This document shows positions 45,319 to 56,112 of a DNA stretch of 64,000 nt, in pieces. The notes below the pieces were generated by a model, which saw only the letters and a program-made list of their open reading frames with translations, was not told the origin of the DNA and made no database searches. Location of the stretch: assembly GCA_020205615.1 (NCBI GenBank), contig CM035171.1, positions 30,592,281-30,656,280 on the forward strand, in the 5' to 3' direction. Made by a program: the position numbers and the translations under genes. Numbering within the stretch: position 1 is the stretch's first letter; each line of letters begins with the position of its first letter. Source of the DNA: Panax quinquefolius. Lineage: Eukaryota; Streptophyta; Magnoliopsida; Apiales; Araliaceae.

Positions 45319-46616
45319 TTGTTTGTCCTCAAGCAAAAACACAAAACAATAATGCAATGCAACTAATCTACATGCCTACGAATCCAGCAGTAATGACAGA
45401 AACAAGTCTATTCAATCGGCCTTAGAGAAATCAAGTAAACACGATAATACATCATATCAAAACAAGTCAATAATTTCTCAATCAATCATCAAATCTTAGA
45501 CTGTTATCACTAATATAGTGCGTGTGTGCTCCACAACAATGTTAACTGATATAAAATCAAATTTAACACAGAACAAGTCTCTTCGAATGCATCATACGTT
45601 GTAAACTCAAAAAATCCAAAAATATGCTAGATCCAACTAAAATCAAATAATTACCAATATCGAGGATCAACATGGGATACTTATGCTTCATTTTTCATAT
45701 ACGGGGGCTTTTTGCTCTTATTTCCCGTTTTATTTATTCTTTTTTTTTCTTTTTTTTCTTTTTCTTTTTCTTTTTGGATAGTGAGTGCGTTTTACGCTCC
45801 ATCTCACGCCTATGTTTATGAGGAGTGCATTTCATGATTCTTCTCGACCCACCACAGGACTCAATTTATTCAACTCGATATCTTTTTTTTAGAAGCTTAT
45901 ATATATACCCCACTTGTTTCCCCCAAACTTAGGTTCTTGCCTAATTCTTCGCTTTCACTGCCTATCTTTGTCATTCTCTTATTTAAACTAGCATTATCCT
46001 TTAGAATCCCATTATGTATCAATTTAAACCCAATCAATCAACAAGTTGTTTTTACTGTGTTATCCTTATTATACCAGTTTGAAACAGAAAAAGACTCAAT
46101 TCATAACAAGAAATCACATCAAAGCTCTAATAGTCAGTACTATACTTGTCTACCCAATTCCAATCTCATCATTGGCCAAAATAAACTGAACTATCTAACA
46201 TCTGGAATCATGAAAGATGAACATAGTAACTAACTATTATTTTTTAATTTTTGATTTGATTTTTTTTTTTAGTTATAAATAAAAACTATTATGCAACTAC
46301 TCTACTATGCAAACTATTATGCAATTACACTACATGAATGCAAACATAAATAAACCTAAATTATTTAACTCCCCCAAACTTAACAATTACAATGTCCTCA
46401 TTGTAAAATAAAGCATGAAGTGGACGAGGACTTCCACGTAATCATTTAAGTTGTGGTGATGGTGGTGTCGGGGCATGATTGATCATTTTCCTATCCATTG
46501 AACCTCCAATACCTGCAATGAAGAGAGACAACATGGATTAGAATAACACTTGGATTCCTATCTACTAAATAAACTAGGAAAGCATATAAATAAATAAATA
46601 AATAAATAAATAATTC
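45319..46616 (-). other. 3' non-coding region of element D
   Basis: No gene. Blocks shared with the A/B 3' regions occur in order: GGCCGATT complement near 45418, ACACGCACTA complement near 45520, CCTAAGTTTGGGGG complement near 45925, CTGGTATAA complement near 46072, TTGGCCAATGATGAG complement near 46166 and AAGTTTGGGGGAG complement near 46371. A pyrimidine tract (TTTTTCT repeats, 45735-45772) and an (AAAT)n run (46577-46611) are local expansions. Confidence 0.72.
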
Positions 46617-46665
46617 ATGGGCTGCCTCCCAGTTAGCACTTGAATTATAGTCTTTCAGCCTGACT
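46617..46665 (-). promoter_or_regulatory. Athila pol-end motif retained in element D
   Basis: In plus orientation it reads GGGCTGCCTCCCAGTTAGCA and, further on, TCTTTCAGCCTGACTTTG. It is the complement of the motif after pol in A and B. Here there is no pol, so its retention is not explained by protein coding. Confidence 0.6.
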
Positions 46666-46688
46666 TTGTCTGGTCAACGCTATCCAAT

Positions 46689-47700
46689 TCATCTTCGGTA
46701 ATTGAGGAACCCTCCATCCATCGAAAATAATGTAGCTTTTGATAGGTTCCCATTTGTGATAGCCATTGCATTAAAGTCACCTAGCATTCTCTGATTTAGT
46801 ATGCTCTTAATCGAGAACGTCCCACAGCTAGGTGTTTTCTCCATTGTGTATGTGATCACTTTGGGGAATGGAAGCTTATCACACACAATGGGCTCTTCGT
46901 CTATCTTCTCTTTCTCGTCCCACCAAGGATTCAAAATTGTACTCGCTCTTATGTCATCAAGAGCTTCGCCGACAACATGACTACCAAGTGGGCATGATTT
47001 TGCAAATCTGACGGACTCCTTGATCATTGGTGGAGACCCATTTAGATCTTCGTCGACCTCTATTTCATTATCCCCAATTGTCTCCACACTTCCGATATCT
47101 TGTGGTTCATCCAGTTGTAGATTTGGCTCAGGCACTTCATCAATCTCTGAATTCTCATCATAACACCAATTGTTTCGAGGAAGGTTGCTTACGACTTTGG
47201 TCAATTGATCTATCTTATTTTGAAGATTTTGAATTGACCTCGCTTGATTACTCATCTTCTCCTCATTTGCTGCTACGAACTTGGAAAACAATTCCTCCAA
47301 CCTTGAATTATCTATCTCTTGTGACACTGGTGGTGGACATGAAAATTTCGGTGTGTATGATGGATTTAGAGCGTAATGTTGGTCATCATAATTATAGCTC
47401 CATGAAGAATCCGGGTGATACCCCCAAACTTGATCATAATTATCATATGCATACTGATTGAGGTAGTTACCACCATACTGTACCAGCCCAGGATTGATGG
47501 TGCATTGATTACTCGTGTGATTTCCAGCACAATAGTCATACATAACTGCAATCCTTCAACTCCTTTGGTCTGCAAAAACGTCCAACTTCCTCGAAAGTTC
47601 TTCAATCTGTTCTGACATTGCGGAAAATGCATTAAGTCTATCAATCCTCGTTTCCCTTAGTTGAGTCATGTTCGTGTATGGCCATTGATACGCAAAGTCA
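46689..47700 (-). pseudogene. gag: Element D gag remnant
   Basis: The minus-strand frame 46689-47543 starts at MYDYCAGNHTSNQC, the counterpart of CELCAGDHPTDQC of Athila A, with the first zinc Cys replaced by Tyr. It is followed by TINPGLVQYGGNYLNQYAY, a Tyr/Asn-rich stretch, a coiled-coil-like NEEKMSNQARSIQNLQNKIDQ, an acidic region (EIDEVPEPNLQLDEPQDIG) and a tail not found in A, including PWWDEKEKIDEEPIV. The N-terminal capsid core is missing. About 285 residues are still open, long for a decayed element, but I cannot say whether a product is made. Confidence 0.72.
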
Positions 47701-47818
47701 TCCATGGTACCTGAAAAGAGAGAAATATAGAAAGATAATTAAAAATAAAAATAAAAATATTTAAATTAAGACTAATTTGATTGAAATTAATATTGGTTAA
47801 AAAATATTAAACTAATTC

Positions 47819-47836
47819 CCCGGCAACGGCGCCAAA
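47819..47836 (-). promoter_or_regulatory. Primer binding site of element D
   Basis: The minus strand reads TGGCGCCGTTGCCGGGG, the unmodified Athila-type PBS, four to five bases inside the 5' LTR end at 47841. Copy A has two changes in the same site. Confidence 0.88.
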
Positions 47837-47840
47837 AACT

Positions 47841-49587
47841 TGTTGGGTAAAATCTATATACGCACAACACGCAAGTATACGTGGTCAATAAGTAATAAAG
47901 TGATGAGTAGAGTATCATTCCCACAGAGAATTATTTAACAAAAATCACCAAGTACTAACCCATAACCAACTCAATCTTATTTAAACGAATGAATTTTAAA
48001 TTATATAAATTAAACTACTATTAAATTCCACTAGTTAAATTAAGATAACGGAGATTTAAGATTACAACTTCACTTATTGCTTCATTTAAGTTAACACACT
48101 TTTCATCAATTATTCTCTATCCTGAATTGTTAATCAAGAATACTAAAGTAGATAACACCACCTCTCGATGCATAATACCCATATTAATGTCAATCCACAA
48201 TTAAGCTAGAAATCCGTTAAACATCTTAATCAATAACCCGCTATATCTCTGTGTGAATTACAATTGAAGAAGGTTTAAGAATAAGTTCTCTATCAGATTA
48301 CATGCGGTGTCAAACATATCTCTACCTTAACACTCATTAAGTTTAAGCTACTAACAAAATCCTGAACACATGCTATCATGATAAGATCTAAATCAATACT
48401 TCATCTCTCAAGTTCATATAGATTATCACGGTAATTGATGGCCAATCAATTAAACAATTAAGTCCAAATCACAATAGACAATCCTCATAATAGAACATAA
48501 TAATTGATAACGAAGAATATTAAAATAAACTACACAATAAGATCCACTGTAATCTCAAACAAAGAATTAGTTCATTGAATTAAAACTAAGAATCCACAAT
48601 TGAATAATCATTAAAAGATAAAGATAAGAGTAGAGTAAAGAATAAATCGGTTGTCAGCAAATCTCCATCTTCATCAAGCTCCTGCTCTTGATCTTCAATG
48701 GTCTTCAAGTTGCTTCAATCTCCAAATCTAATTAGAAATATTGTTTTGATCTAATTTACTCTAATATAATCTAATGAAATCCTCTCTCTAGTCTCTAATC
48801 TCCTCTAATCCTTGTGATTCTCCTCCTTTTATAAGTCTCTTTATATGTCTTTAAGTCCTCTTGGAAGTCCTCTTGGAAGTCCTTGTGTCAATCGGATCGA
48901 AACAATCCTTTTCGAACTCAAATTTGACCAAAATTCACATTTTTGCGCATTTTCTGGGCATACCCCTTTCGTACGGGGTCTAAACTTATTTTAGGCCCGC
49001 CCGTGGCTTAGGGCCTGTCTTGTGACTTGCATGCCCACCCCGGCGGCAGTTTTGTGAAGGAAAATTTTCTACTCTGACATCCTTTGGGAAAATGGCCATA
49101 ACGTTTGATCCGGGAAGCGTTACGAGACCTGCCACCTATCAAATCGAAGATATCGACGAGCTCTACAACTTTCATTCTTTGAGAATTGATAAATAACGGA
49201 CGGATAAAGGATGAAAATGGGCTGGAAGTGACAACTATGCAAATGGTCACCCAAAACATCGACGTTCGACGTCCGTTGGTACAAAGATCATAACTCTTGC
49301 ATCCGAACTCTGATTGGAATGATTCAAGATATTCTAGAAAGCTAAGAAGAAGATCTACAATGTAATCCAATTTCCAAGCCAAGAATATGAAATAAACATA
49401 AAAGCCCAAGCGATGTCCGAATTTGCTTTTCTTTGCGATTTCATACCAATTCTTTGCGATTTCAACTCCCAGACATATAATCTACAAAACGAACAAAAAA
49501 TGCATGAAAAGTAACTAAGAAACATGAGATTAAGCAAATAATTCAAGTAACAGATACCGGATAAGTAGGTATAAAACCTACTTATCA
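47841..49587 (-). mobile_element. 5' LTR of element D
   Basis: Very similar to the 3' LTR, but the GC modules differ: CATACCCCTTTCGTACGGGG near 48959 replaces CCCCCGCCCCAGCGGGGG, and CCCGCCCGTGGC replaces GCCCCGGTGGGC. Small indels occur near 49170-49220 and 49480-49510. Frames within it are not conserved between the two copies. Confidence 0.87.
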
Positions 49588-49722
49588 GTGTATGAATTGA
49601 TTCCTCTATTTCATTATCTGTTAATCACTTAACAAGAAAAAAGAAAACGAAGAAAAGTTTTAATGGATCTATTCAATCCCCCCCCCCCTTCTAGATTTAT
49701 TGTGTGCCTCCGAGAACTAACA
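49588..49722 (+). mobile_element. Copia LTR F, end
   Basis: The 3' end of LTR F resumes after D. It includes AATGGATCTATTCAA, a C11 run at 49678-49688, TTCTAGATTT, GTGCCTCCGAG and AACTAACA at 49722. This matches the E1 LTR end in order; E1 has C6 in the same run. It then abuts E2 RT sequence. Confidence 0.82.
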
Positions 49723-50625
49723 CACTTCTCCATGAAGGACTTAGGAGAAGCATCCTATATTTTGGGGATAAAGATCTATAGAGATAGATCTAAAAGGATG
49801 CTTTTGTTGTCCCAAGGAATGTACATTGACTCGATGCTAAAGAAGTTTAGCATGGAAGATTCCATGAGAGGTCTCATGCTAAGGAGCCATGGAATACATC
49901 TCTCCAAGAAATAGGCCCCAAAGACACCTGAGGAGAGAGACCGTATGAGTAAGATTCCTTATGCTTCAGCAATAGGATCTATCATGCACGGTATGATATG
50001 TGCTAGACCGAATGTCGCTCATGCACTTAGTGTAACAAGCAGATATCAGTCGAATCCTAAAGAATAGCACTGAAGGGCAATTAAAAATATCATAAAGTAC
50101 TTAAGAAGAACTAAGGATGTATTTCTTGTCTACTATGGGTATGAATTAAAACTAGAGTGCTATATAGACTCTAGCTTTCAAACAGACCAAGATGACAGTA
50201 AATCCATTTCGTGCTATGTGTTTACCTTGAATGATGGCGTAGTGAGTTCGAAGAGTTCCAAATAGAAAACATTTGTTGATTCAGTGATAGAGTAATAGTA
50301 CATAACTACAAGAAGAGGTTGTTTGGATGAAGAAGTTCATAACCAAACTTGGCGTGGTTCCTAGCATTAGAGGGGCAATACATTTGTATTGTGACAACAC
50401 TGGAGCTGTTGTTCAGGCTAAGGAACTCAGGTCTCATCAGAAATCTAAACATGTGTTGTTGCGGTTTCATTTAATTAGAAAAATCATTGAAAGATGAGAT
50501 GTCACCTTGTAGCGTGTGGACTCTCAAGATAACATTGCAGATCAATTTACTAAAGTTTTAACTCAACAGTAGTTCGATTGTCACTTAGAGAAGATGAGTA
50601 TGAGATACCATGGCGATTGACTTTA
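49723..50625 (+). pseudogene. pol: Copia E2 reverse transcriptase C-terminus and RNase H
   Basis: Starting right after LTR F, the frame reads FSMKDLGEASYILGIKIYRD and LLSQGMYIDSMLKKFSM (RT thumb). Across stops and frame changes it continues with KIPYASAIGSIMH, ARPNVAHALSVTSRYQSNP, RAIKNIIKYLRRTKDVFLVY, then RNase H with CYIDSSFQTDQDD, SCYVFTLNDGVVSSKS, HLYCDNTGAVVQAKE, SKHVLLRFHLIRKI, NIADQFTKVL and MRYHGD, the normal copia pol end. The 5' part of E2 would be left of the window or deleted. At least eight disruptions make it a long-dead copy. Confidence 0.85.
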
Positions 50626-50771
50626 ATGCAAGTAAGACATTGAAAGTACTATGCATACAAGCCAATTATGTATTATGATAAAGCATATACTTTGTAAACA
50701 ATTTTATTCATTTATTAATAAAAGTATTTATTTACTAAAGGCATTTAATTATCTACAAATAATATGTGATA
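50626..50771 (+). mobile_element. Copia E2 3' end and LTR start, cut by E3
   Basis: After the pol end the DNA reads GCATACAAGCCAATTATGTA, GATAAAGCATATACTTTGTA and AATAAAAGTATTTATTTACT. By position and style this is the start of the E2 3' LTR. It ends at TGATA (50767-50771), the target duplication of E3, and should resume at 57751. Confidence 0.55.
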
Positions 50772-50872
50772 TGTTAGATATATATATATATATATATAAA
50801 TGAATGAGAAATTTATCGAAAATAAAACCACTAGATGTGACATTTGGTTCATATCTTTTCAAATTGAAAAGG

Positions 50873-50962
50873 TACATTTTCAAAAGGATGTATCTTTTCA
50901 AAGGGATGTAACCTTTCAAAGGGATGTAACCTTTCAAATGGATGTATATCTTCAAAGGGATA
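50873..50962 (+). repeat. 18-bp tandem repeat, five units, E3 5' LTR
   Basis: Five gapless units, consensus TAACCTTTCAAAGGGATG, at 50873, 50891, 50909, 50927 and 50945. They end 8 bp before the TATA palindrome. The 3' LTR has seven units. Confidence 0.93.
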
Positions 50963-50986
50963 TTTGGAAACCTATAAATAGGTTCC
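50963..50986 (+). promoter_or_regulatory. TATA box in a near-palindrome, E3 5' LTR
   Basis: GGAAACCTATAAATAGGTTCC places the TATA box at the centre of an inverted repeat (GGAAACCTAT against ATAGGTTCC, one unpaired base). The 3' LTR has exactly the same sequence near 56942-56962. Confidence 0.75.
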
Positions 50987-51349
50987 AAATCTACCCAAAA
51001 CAATCACTTCAACTTCAACTTCAATCCTTCTCAAGTTCTTAAAATTAATTTCATTCTTCATTCATTAAAAGTCATAGAGAGTATTCAATTTTTTGTTGGT
51101 TCGTGGAACTCTTCCATTGAAGTACTTCTTGTGAGAGTTGAAGACCATTTTATCATGGGAAGTAGACGTCCATTGTTCCATCCGTAAGCACTGATAGCGA
51201 TGACGAAATCTTCTTTAAGGAGAGACTGTCCAACAGTTGACTTGGTTTTAAAAAGTTTGTCAATTACATCTAGTAAGTCATTTTTATAAAATTGTTTATC
51301 TTCTAATCTTGTTTATATAATTAGTATATAATAATACTTTGGAATAAAA

Positions 51350-51528
51350 ATCTTAAAGAAGATTTCGTGTTCTTCCTTAGTATTCATTTTATACTAATTT
51401 ATAAAAACAGAACTTCCTGAGTACTTATTTTATACTAATATATTATATATCAGTACGTTAGTATAATATATATATCGAGACGTTAGTATAATTATAATAT
51501 ATATTAGTATGTTAGTATATATATATAT

Positions 51529-51566
<38 letters not shown>

Positions 51567-51796
51567 GATCTGGATCTTAAGCTCACCCCTTATCTAACAT
51601 ACCTTGCTCAGGCCTTTAGCGACGCACCGAGTGACGATTCGGTTCGTCGCTATATATGTAAACGTCATCTTAGCTTTTAGCGATGGACAACATATAGATT
51701 TGACGGTTATATATATGACGTAATAGAATCGTCGCCCGATCCGTCGCTAAAAAGGTGAGCAAGGTATGTTAGATAAGGTGAGCTTAAGATTCAATC

Positions 51797-51836
<40 letters not shown>

Positions 51837-52121
51837 CATACAAGTACATATATATATATATAATTATTTATTTTTCCATGTTCATTCTTTTTAATTTCTA
51901 GTAATTAATTAATCTCAACCATGCATGGTCCATTTATATATAGTACTCCATATATAACTAATTAACTAGTATACTTTTCGTAAAAATTAGTTGAGTGGAA
52001 TCTAAATAATAAATTAAATACAAATTTACTTTATTGTAATTACAAATTTAGTTTTCTTTTTCTCCTTCTATTGTTTCTATTTTATTAAAGTGATTATGTA
52101 AATTGTGTATTTAACAGAATT
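51350..52121 (+). other. Leader region of E3 with AT tracts
   Basis: No gene before the gag ATG at 52122. It contains direct repeats of TTAGTATAAT-type AT-rich sequence, (AT)n tracts at 51516-51564 and 51800-51836 and the hairpin MITE. It is longer than the usual copia leader because of these insertions. I could not find a tRNA-type primer site. Confidence 0.6.
51574..51790. mobile_element. 217-bp hairpin MITE with 35-bp terminal inverted repeats
   Basis: The left end ATCTTAAGCTCACCCCTTAT... (51574-51610) and right end 51756-51790 are inverted repeats matching over about 35 bp with a 2-bp gap. Inside these, further inverted similarity continues (TTTAGCGACG... on the left, ...CGTCGCTAAA on the right). 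It lies between (AT)n tracts, so the target duplication is ambiguous (possibly TA). The superfamily is not assignable by eye. Confidence 0.82.
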
Positions 52122-53010
52122 ATGGAATTATCTAATTCAATTGTGCCTAACTTTATTACAACCAATGTTCCTATGAATGTTCAAACCCATGTTAGTCATG
52201 GTGAGAAACCTGATCAAAAATTTAGTGGGATTGATTTTAAAAGATGGCAACATAAAATGTTGATTTATCTTACTACATTGAATCTTTCAAGGTTTTTAAA
52301 TGAGGATGCCCGTGTGGTAAACGATAATGAAACTGATAGGACAACATTGGTTGTTGTGGATGCATGGAAGCATTCTGATTTTCGTTGCAAAACTTATATC
52401 CTCAATGGATTGGATAATACATTGTATAATGTGTATAGCCCAATCAAAAATGATAAGTTATTATGGGAGTCTTTGGATAAAAAATATAAAACGGAAGATG
52501 CCGGCATGAAGAAATTCGTTGTCGGTAGATTCTTGGATTTTAAAATGGTTGATACAAAGACTGTCATAAATCCATTCCAAGAGCTTCAATTGATAATCCA
52601 TGAGATTCATGCTGAAAAAATGGTTTTAAGTGAATCTTTTCAAGTGGTCGCAGTAAATTAAAATTTATCCCCTTCTTGGAAAGATTTTAAAAATTATTTA
52701 AAGCATAAACGTAAAGAAATGGGGCTGAAGTACTTGATAGTTAGGTTGAGGATTGAAGAAGATAATCGAATGTCTGAAATGAAAGTTGGAAACCTTACAA
52801 TTACATCCAATGCTAATGTAATAGAGAGTGGTAACAAAACTAAGAAAAGGAAACACAACAATGAAGACTCAAGTCTAGGAAGTGGTCCTTCAAAGAAGTT
52901 CAAAGGGAAAGGCTATAATTGTAACAAGATAGGGCATCTTGCAAAAGATTGTCGCAAACGTAGAAAGCAAGAGAACTTCAAAAGGAAAAATGCTCAAGCA
53001 AACATAAAAG
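52122..53010 (+). pseudogene. gag: Copia E3 gag
   Basis: Starts MELSNSIVPNFITTN; capsid domain with KFSGIDFKRWQHKMLIYLTTL, LWESLDKKYKTEDAGMKKFVV and VDTKTVINPFQELQLIIHEI. One TAA at 52659-52661 interrupts the frame, which continues after it with WKDFKNYLKHKRKEM. The basic nucleocapsid part follows (KKRKHNNEDSSLGSGPSKKFK). The zinc knuckle reads GYNCNKIGHLAKDC, so the first Cys of CCHC is Gly. Confidence 0.87.
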
Positions 53011-53507
53011 AAATAGATGAAGTATCTACTAAAATTTCTGATATGTATCTTTCAGCAGTTGTCTCGGAAGCCAATTTGGTAGGAAATCCTAAAGAATGGT
53101 GGGTTGATACTGGCGCTACACGCCACATATGTTCGGACAATAAAATGTTTACTACCTATCAACCAATAGAAAATGGTGAGCAACTATTCATGGGTTATTC
53201 CTCCACTTCTAAAGTTGAAGGAAAAGGAAAGGTCGTGTTAAAGATGACTTCGGGAAAGGAACTCATGCTCAATGATGTACTACATGTGATGAACATTCTC
53301 AATAATCTAGTCTCTGGATCTGTATTGAGCAAGAAAGGGTTCAAACCAGTGTTTCATGCTGATAAATTTGTACTTACTAAAGATGGAATATATGTTGGAA
53401 AAGGCTATATGTGTGATGGCATGTTCAAAATGAACGTAATGACTATTGTACCAAATGTTATTATTAATAATAAAACACATCTTCTGTTTATATGGGTGAG
53501 TCTATGA
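53011..53507 (+). pseudogene. pol: Copia E3 protease
   Basis: WWVDTGATRHICSDNKMF carries the catalytic DTGA. It is followed by LFMGYSSTSKVEGKGKVVLK, LNDVLHVMNILNNLVSGSVLS and GFKPVFHADKFVL. It is in frame with the gag tail. The frame is shifted near 53495 and the pre-integrase part continues in another frame. Confidence 0.86.
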
Positions 53508-54183
53508 ATGAGTGGCATGGTAGATTAGGACATGTGAATTATAGTACTTTAAGTAAATTAATTAATTTAGAATTAATTCCAAAATTTAGTATAGACAAAA
53601 GTCATATATGTGAAACATATGTAGAGGCTAAATTAACTAGAATATCTTTTCATTCTGCTAAAAGAAGTTCAGAACCTTTAGATTTGATTCACACTGATAT
53701 ATGTGATTTAAAATTTGTGCAAACTAGAGGTGGTAAAAAGTACTTTATTACTTTTGTAGATGATTGCACAAGATATTGTTATGTCTATCTTTTAAGGACA
53801 AAAGATCAAGCAATTGAGATGTTTAAACATTATAAGAATGAAGTTGAGAATCAACTTAGCAAAAAGATTAAGGCTATAAGAAGCGATAGAGGTGGTGAAT
53901 ATGAATCACCATTTATAGAATTTTGTTCACAAAATGGTATTATTCACTAAACTACCGCTCCTTATTCACCTCAATCAAATGGTGTTGCTGAACGCAAGAA
54001 TCGAACTTTAAAAGAAATGATGAATGCTATGTTAATAAGTTCTGGGTTACCTCATAACATGTGGGGGGGGGGGAGCATTGATATCTTTAAATTTTATTCT
54101 CAACCATTTGATTCATAAGAAAGCAAACCAAGATACCTTATGAATTATGGAAAGGTCGAAAACCTTCCTATAAATATCTTCGA
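53492..54183 (+). pseudogene. pol: Copia E3 integrase
   Basis: Zinc region WHGRLGHVNYSTLSKLINL with CETYVEAKLTR (the second Cys of the CX2C pair is Tyr). Core: PLDLIHTDICDLKF, KYFITFVDDCTRYCYVYLLR, IKAIRSDRGGEYES, then a stop at 53948 followed by PYSPQSNGVAERKNRTL, so all three acidic residues can be seen. A run of eleven G at 54063-54073 shifts the frame in the MWGEAL-type region. Confidence 0.86.
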
Positions 54184-55830
54184 ATGTGGGGGTGTCTTTC
54201 CAAAGTAATTGTTCCTGATCCTAAGAGGGTTAAGATAGGTCCTAAAATAATTGATTGCATATTCATAGGTTATGCAAATAACAGTACTTCATATCAATTT
54301 CTTGTGCATAAATTAGACATTACTGATATTCATGTCAATATATTTATAGAATCAAGGAATGCATCTTTCTTTGAAGATATTTTTCCATATAAAAATACAC
54401 AAGAAATAAGTTCTCGTAAAAGACTTAATAATACTATGACTAGTAATCATCAAACTATAATAGACCAAGAGTCTAATGAACAGGGAGATGAAGATGAACC
54501 TAGACGTAGTAAAAGGGTTAAGATCTCAAAGTCTTTTGGTCCTGACTTTCTAATTTACATGCTAGAAAGTGAACCTCAAAGTGTGAAGGAAGCGTTGTCT
54601 ACTCCAGAAGCTTCATATTGGAAAGAAGCGATCAATAGTAAAATTCAATCCATTATACAAAATCATACTTGGGAATTGGTGGATCTTCCACCAGGAACTA
54701 AACCATAAGGATGCAAATGGATCTTTAAAAGGAAAATGAAGGGCAATGGATCTATTGATAAATACAAAGCAAGACTTGTAGGCAAAGGTTATAGGCAAAA
54801 GGAGGGACTTGATTATTTCAACACTTATTCACCAATTACAAGGATAACATCCATTCTATCGTTAATTGCAATAGCTTCAATACACAATTTAGAAATACAT
54901 TAAATGGATGTTAAAACTGCCTTTCTTAATGGTGAATTAGAGGAAGAAATTTATATGGAGCAACCAGAATGTTTTATTGCTCCTGGAAAAAAAAAGTTTG
55001 TAAGCTTGTTAAATCATTATATGGTTTGAAACAAGCACCAAAGCAGTGGCATGAAAAATTTGATAATGTTATGATATCAAATAATTTGAAAATAAATGAG
55101 TGTGACAAATGTGTATATGTCAAAAACACTCAAAGGGGATATGTAATAGTTAGACTATACGTGGATGATATGCTAATCATTGGTAGTAATAATGATGTTA
55201 TTAATGCTACTAAACAAATGTTAATTAGCAAGTTTGAAATGAAAGACATGGGCCTAGCAGATGTTATTCTAGGAATCAAGATTTCCATAATATCTAATGG
55301 ACTTATTATGTCTCAATCTCATTATATTGAGAAAATACTTGCAAAGTATAATAAATATGAGAAAAGTCCAGTAAGAACACATGTTGACCCAACACTTCAT
55401 CTCATTACTAATCGTGGTGAAAGTATATCCCAATTGGAATATTCTCGTATAATAGGTAGTTTAATGTATTTATCAAACTGCACCCGACCAGACATAACAT
55501 AATCAATAAGTAAGCTAAGTCGATATACAAGTAATCCTGGAAAAGAACATTGGAAGACTTTAGTAAGGGTACTTATATATCTAAGATACACTTTAACTGT
55601 CGAATTGCATTATACAAGATATCCAGTTGTACTTGAAGGATACAGTGATGCAAATTGGATATCTAACTCCCATGATACTAAATCCATAAGTGGATATGTG
55701 TTTACTCTGGGAGGTGCAGCTGTATCATGGAAATCCTCTAAGTAAACATGTATTGCAAGATCCACTATGGAAATCTGAATTTATTGCTTTAGATAAAGCA
55801 GGAGAAGAAGCAGAATGACTTCATAATTTT
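54184..55830 (+). pseudogene. pol: Copia E3 integrase C-terminus and reverse transcriptase
   Basis: WGCLSKVIVPDPKRVKIGPK and IDCIFIGYANNSTSYQF are the integrase C-terminal region. An acidic linker (QGDEDEPRRSKRVKISKSFG) leads to [85 protein letters not shown] and the catalytic YVDD in RLYVDDMLIIGSNND. Then come MKDMGLADVILGIKI and YSRIIGSLMYLSNCTRPDIT. Stops at 54706, 54901 and 55500 and a shift near 54990 disrupt it. Confidence 0.88.
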
Positions 55831-56112
55831 TTGGAGGATATTCCAATTTGGCCTAAACCAGTGTCACCAATCATTATTCATTATGATAGTCAATCAGCGA
55901 TTAGTAGGACACAAAATAGTAATTATAATGGTAAGTCTAGTTATATACATCGACGACATGAAACTGTTAAACAATTACTCTCAAATGGTATAATATATAT
56001 TGACTATGTGAAGTCAAAGAATAATATTTCAGATCCACTAACGAAAGGTATACCTGGAGAGCAAGTGAAAAGTTCATCAAGGGGAATGGGTTTAAAGCTT
56101 GTAAAATCCTAA
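55580..56112 (+). pseudogene. pol: Copia E3 RNase H
   Basis: [22 protein letters not shown] has the first Asp region of copia RNase H. After a frame break come IIHYDSQSAISRTQNSNYNG, SSYIHRRHETVKQLLSNGI and YVKSKNNISDPLTKGIPGEQ, ending at SSRGMGLKLVKS and a stop at 56110-56112. This is the normal end of copia pol. Confidence 0.86.

Larger units (their letters stand above)
43561..49587 (-). mobile_element. Athila-like non-autonomous element D, 6.0 kb
   Basis: Two minus-strand LTRs (43561-45297, 1737 bp; 47841-49587, 1747 bp) flank 2543 bp with a PBS, a gag remnant, the conserved pol-end motif and a PPT, but no protease, RT, RNase H or integrase. It splits copia LTR F. The left flank ends TCCGA and the right begins GTGTA, so I see no 5-bp target duplication. 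The LTR termini (TGTTGGG...TTATCA in plus) match the A/B family, whose proteins could mobilise it. Confidence 0.87.
50772..51349 (+). mobile_element. 5' LTR of copia E3
   Basis: Starts TGTTAGATATATAT and ends near GGAATAAAA (CA in the 3' LTR, AA here). It holds five 18-bp tandem repeats upstream of a TATA box (50971-50982), CT-rich leader sequence and AGACTGTCCAAC. It differs from the 3' LTR by scattered substitutions and by repeat number. Confidence 0.85.
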
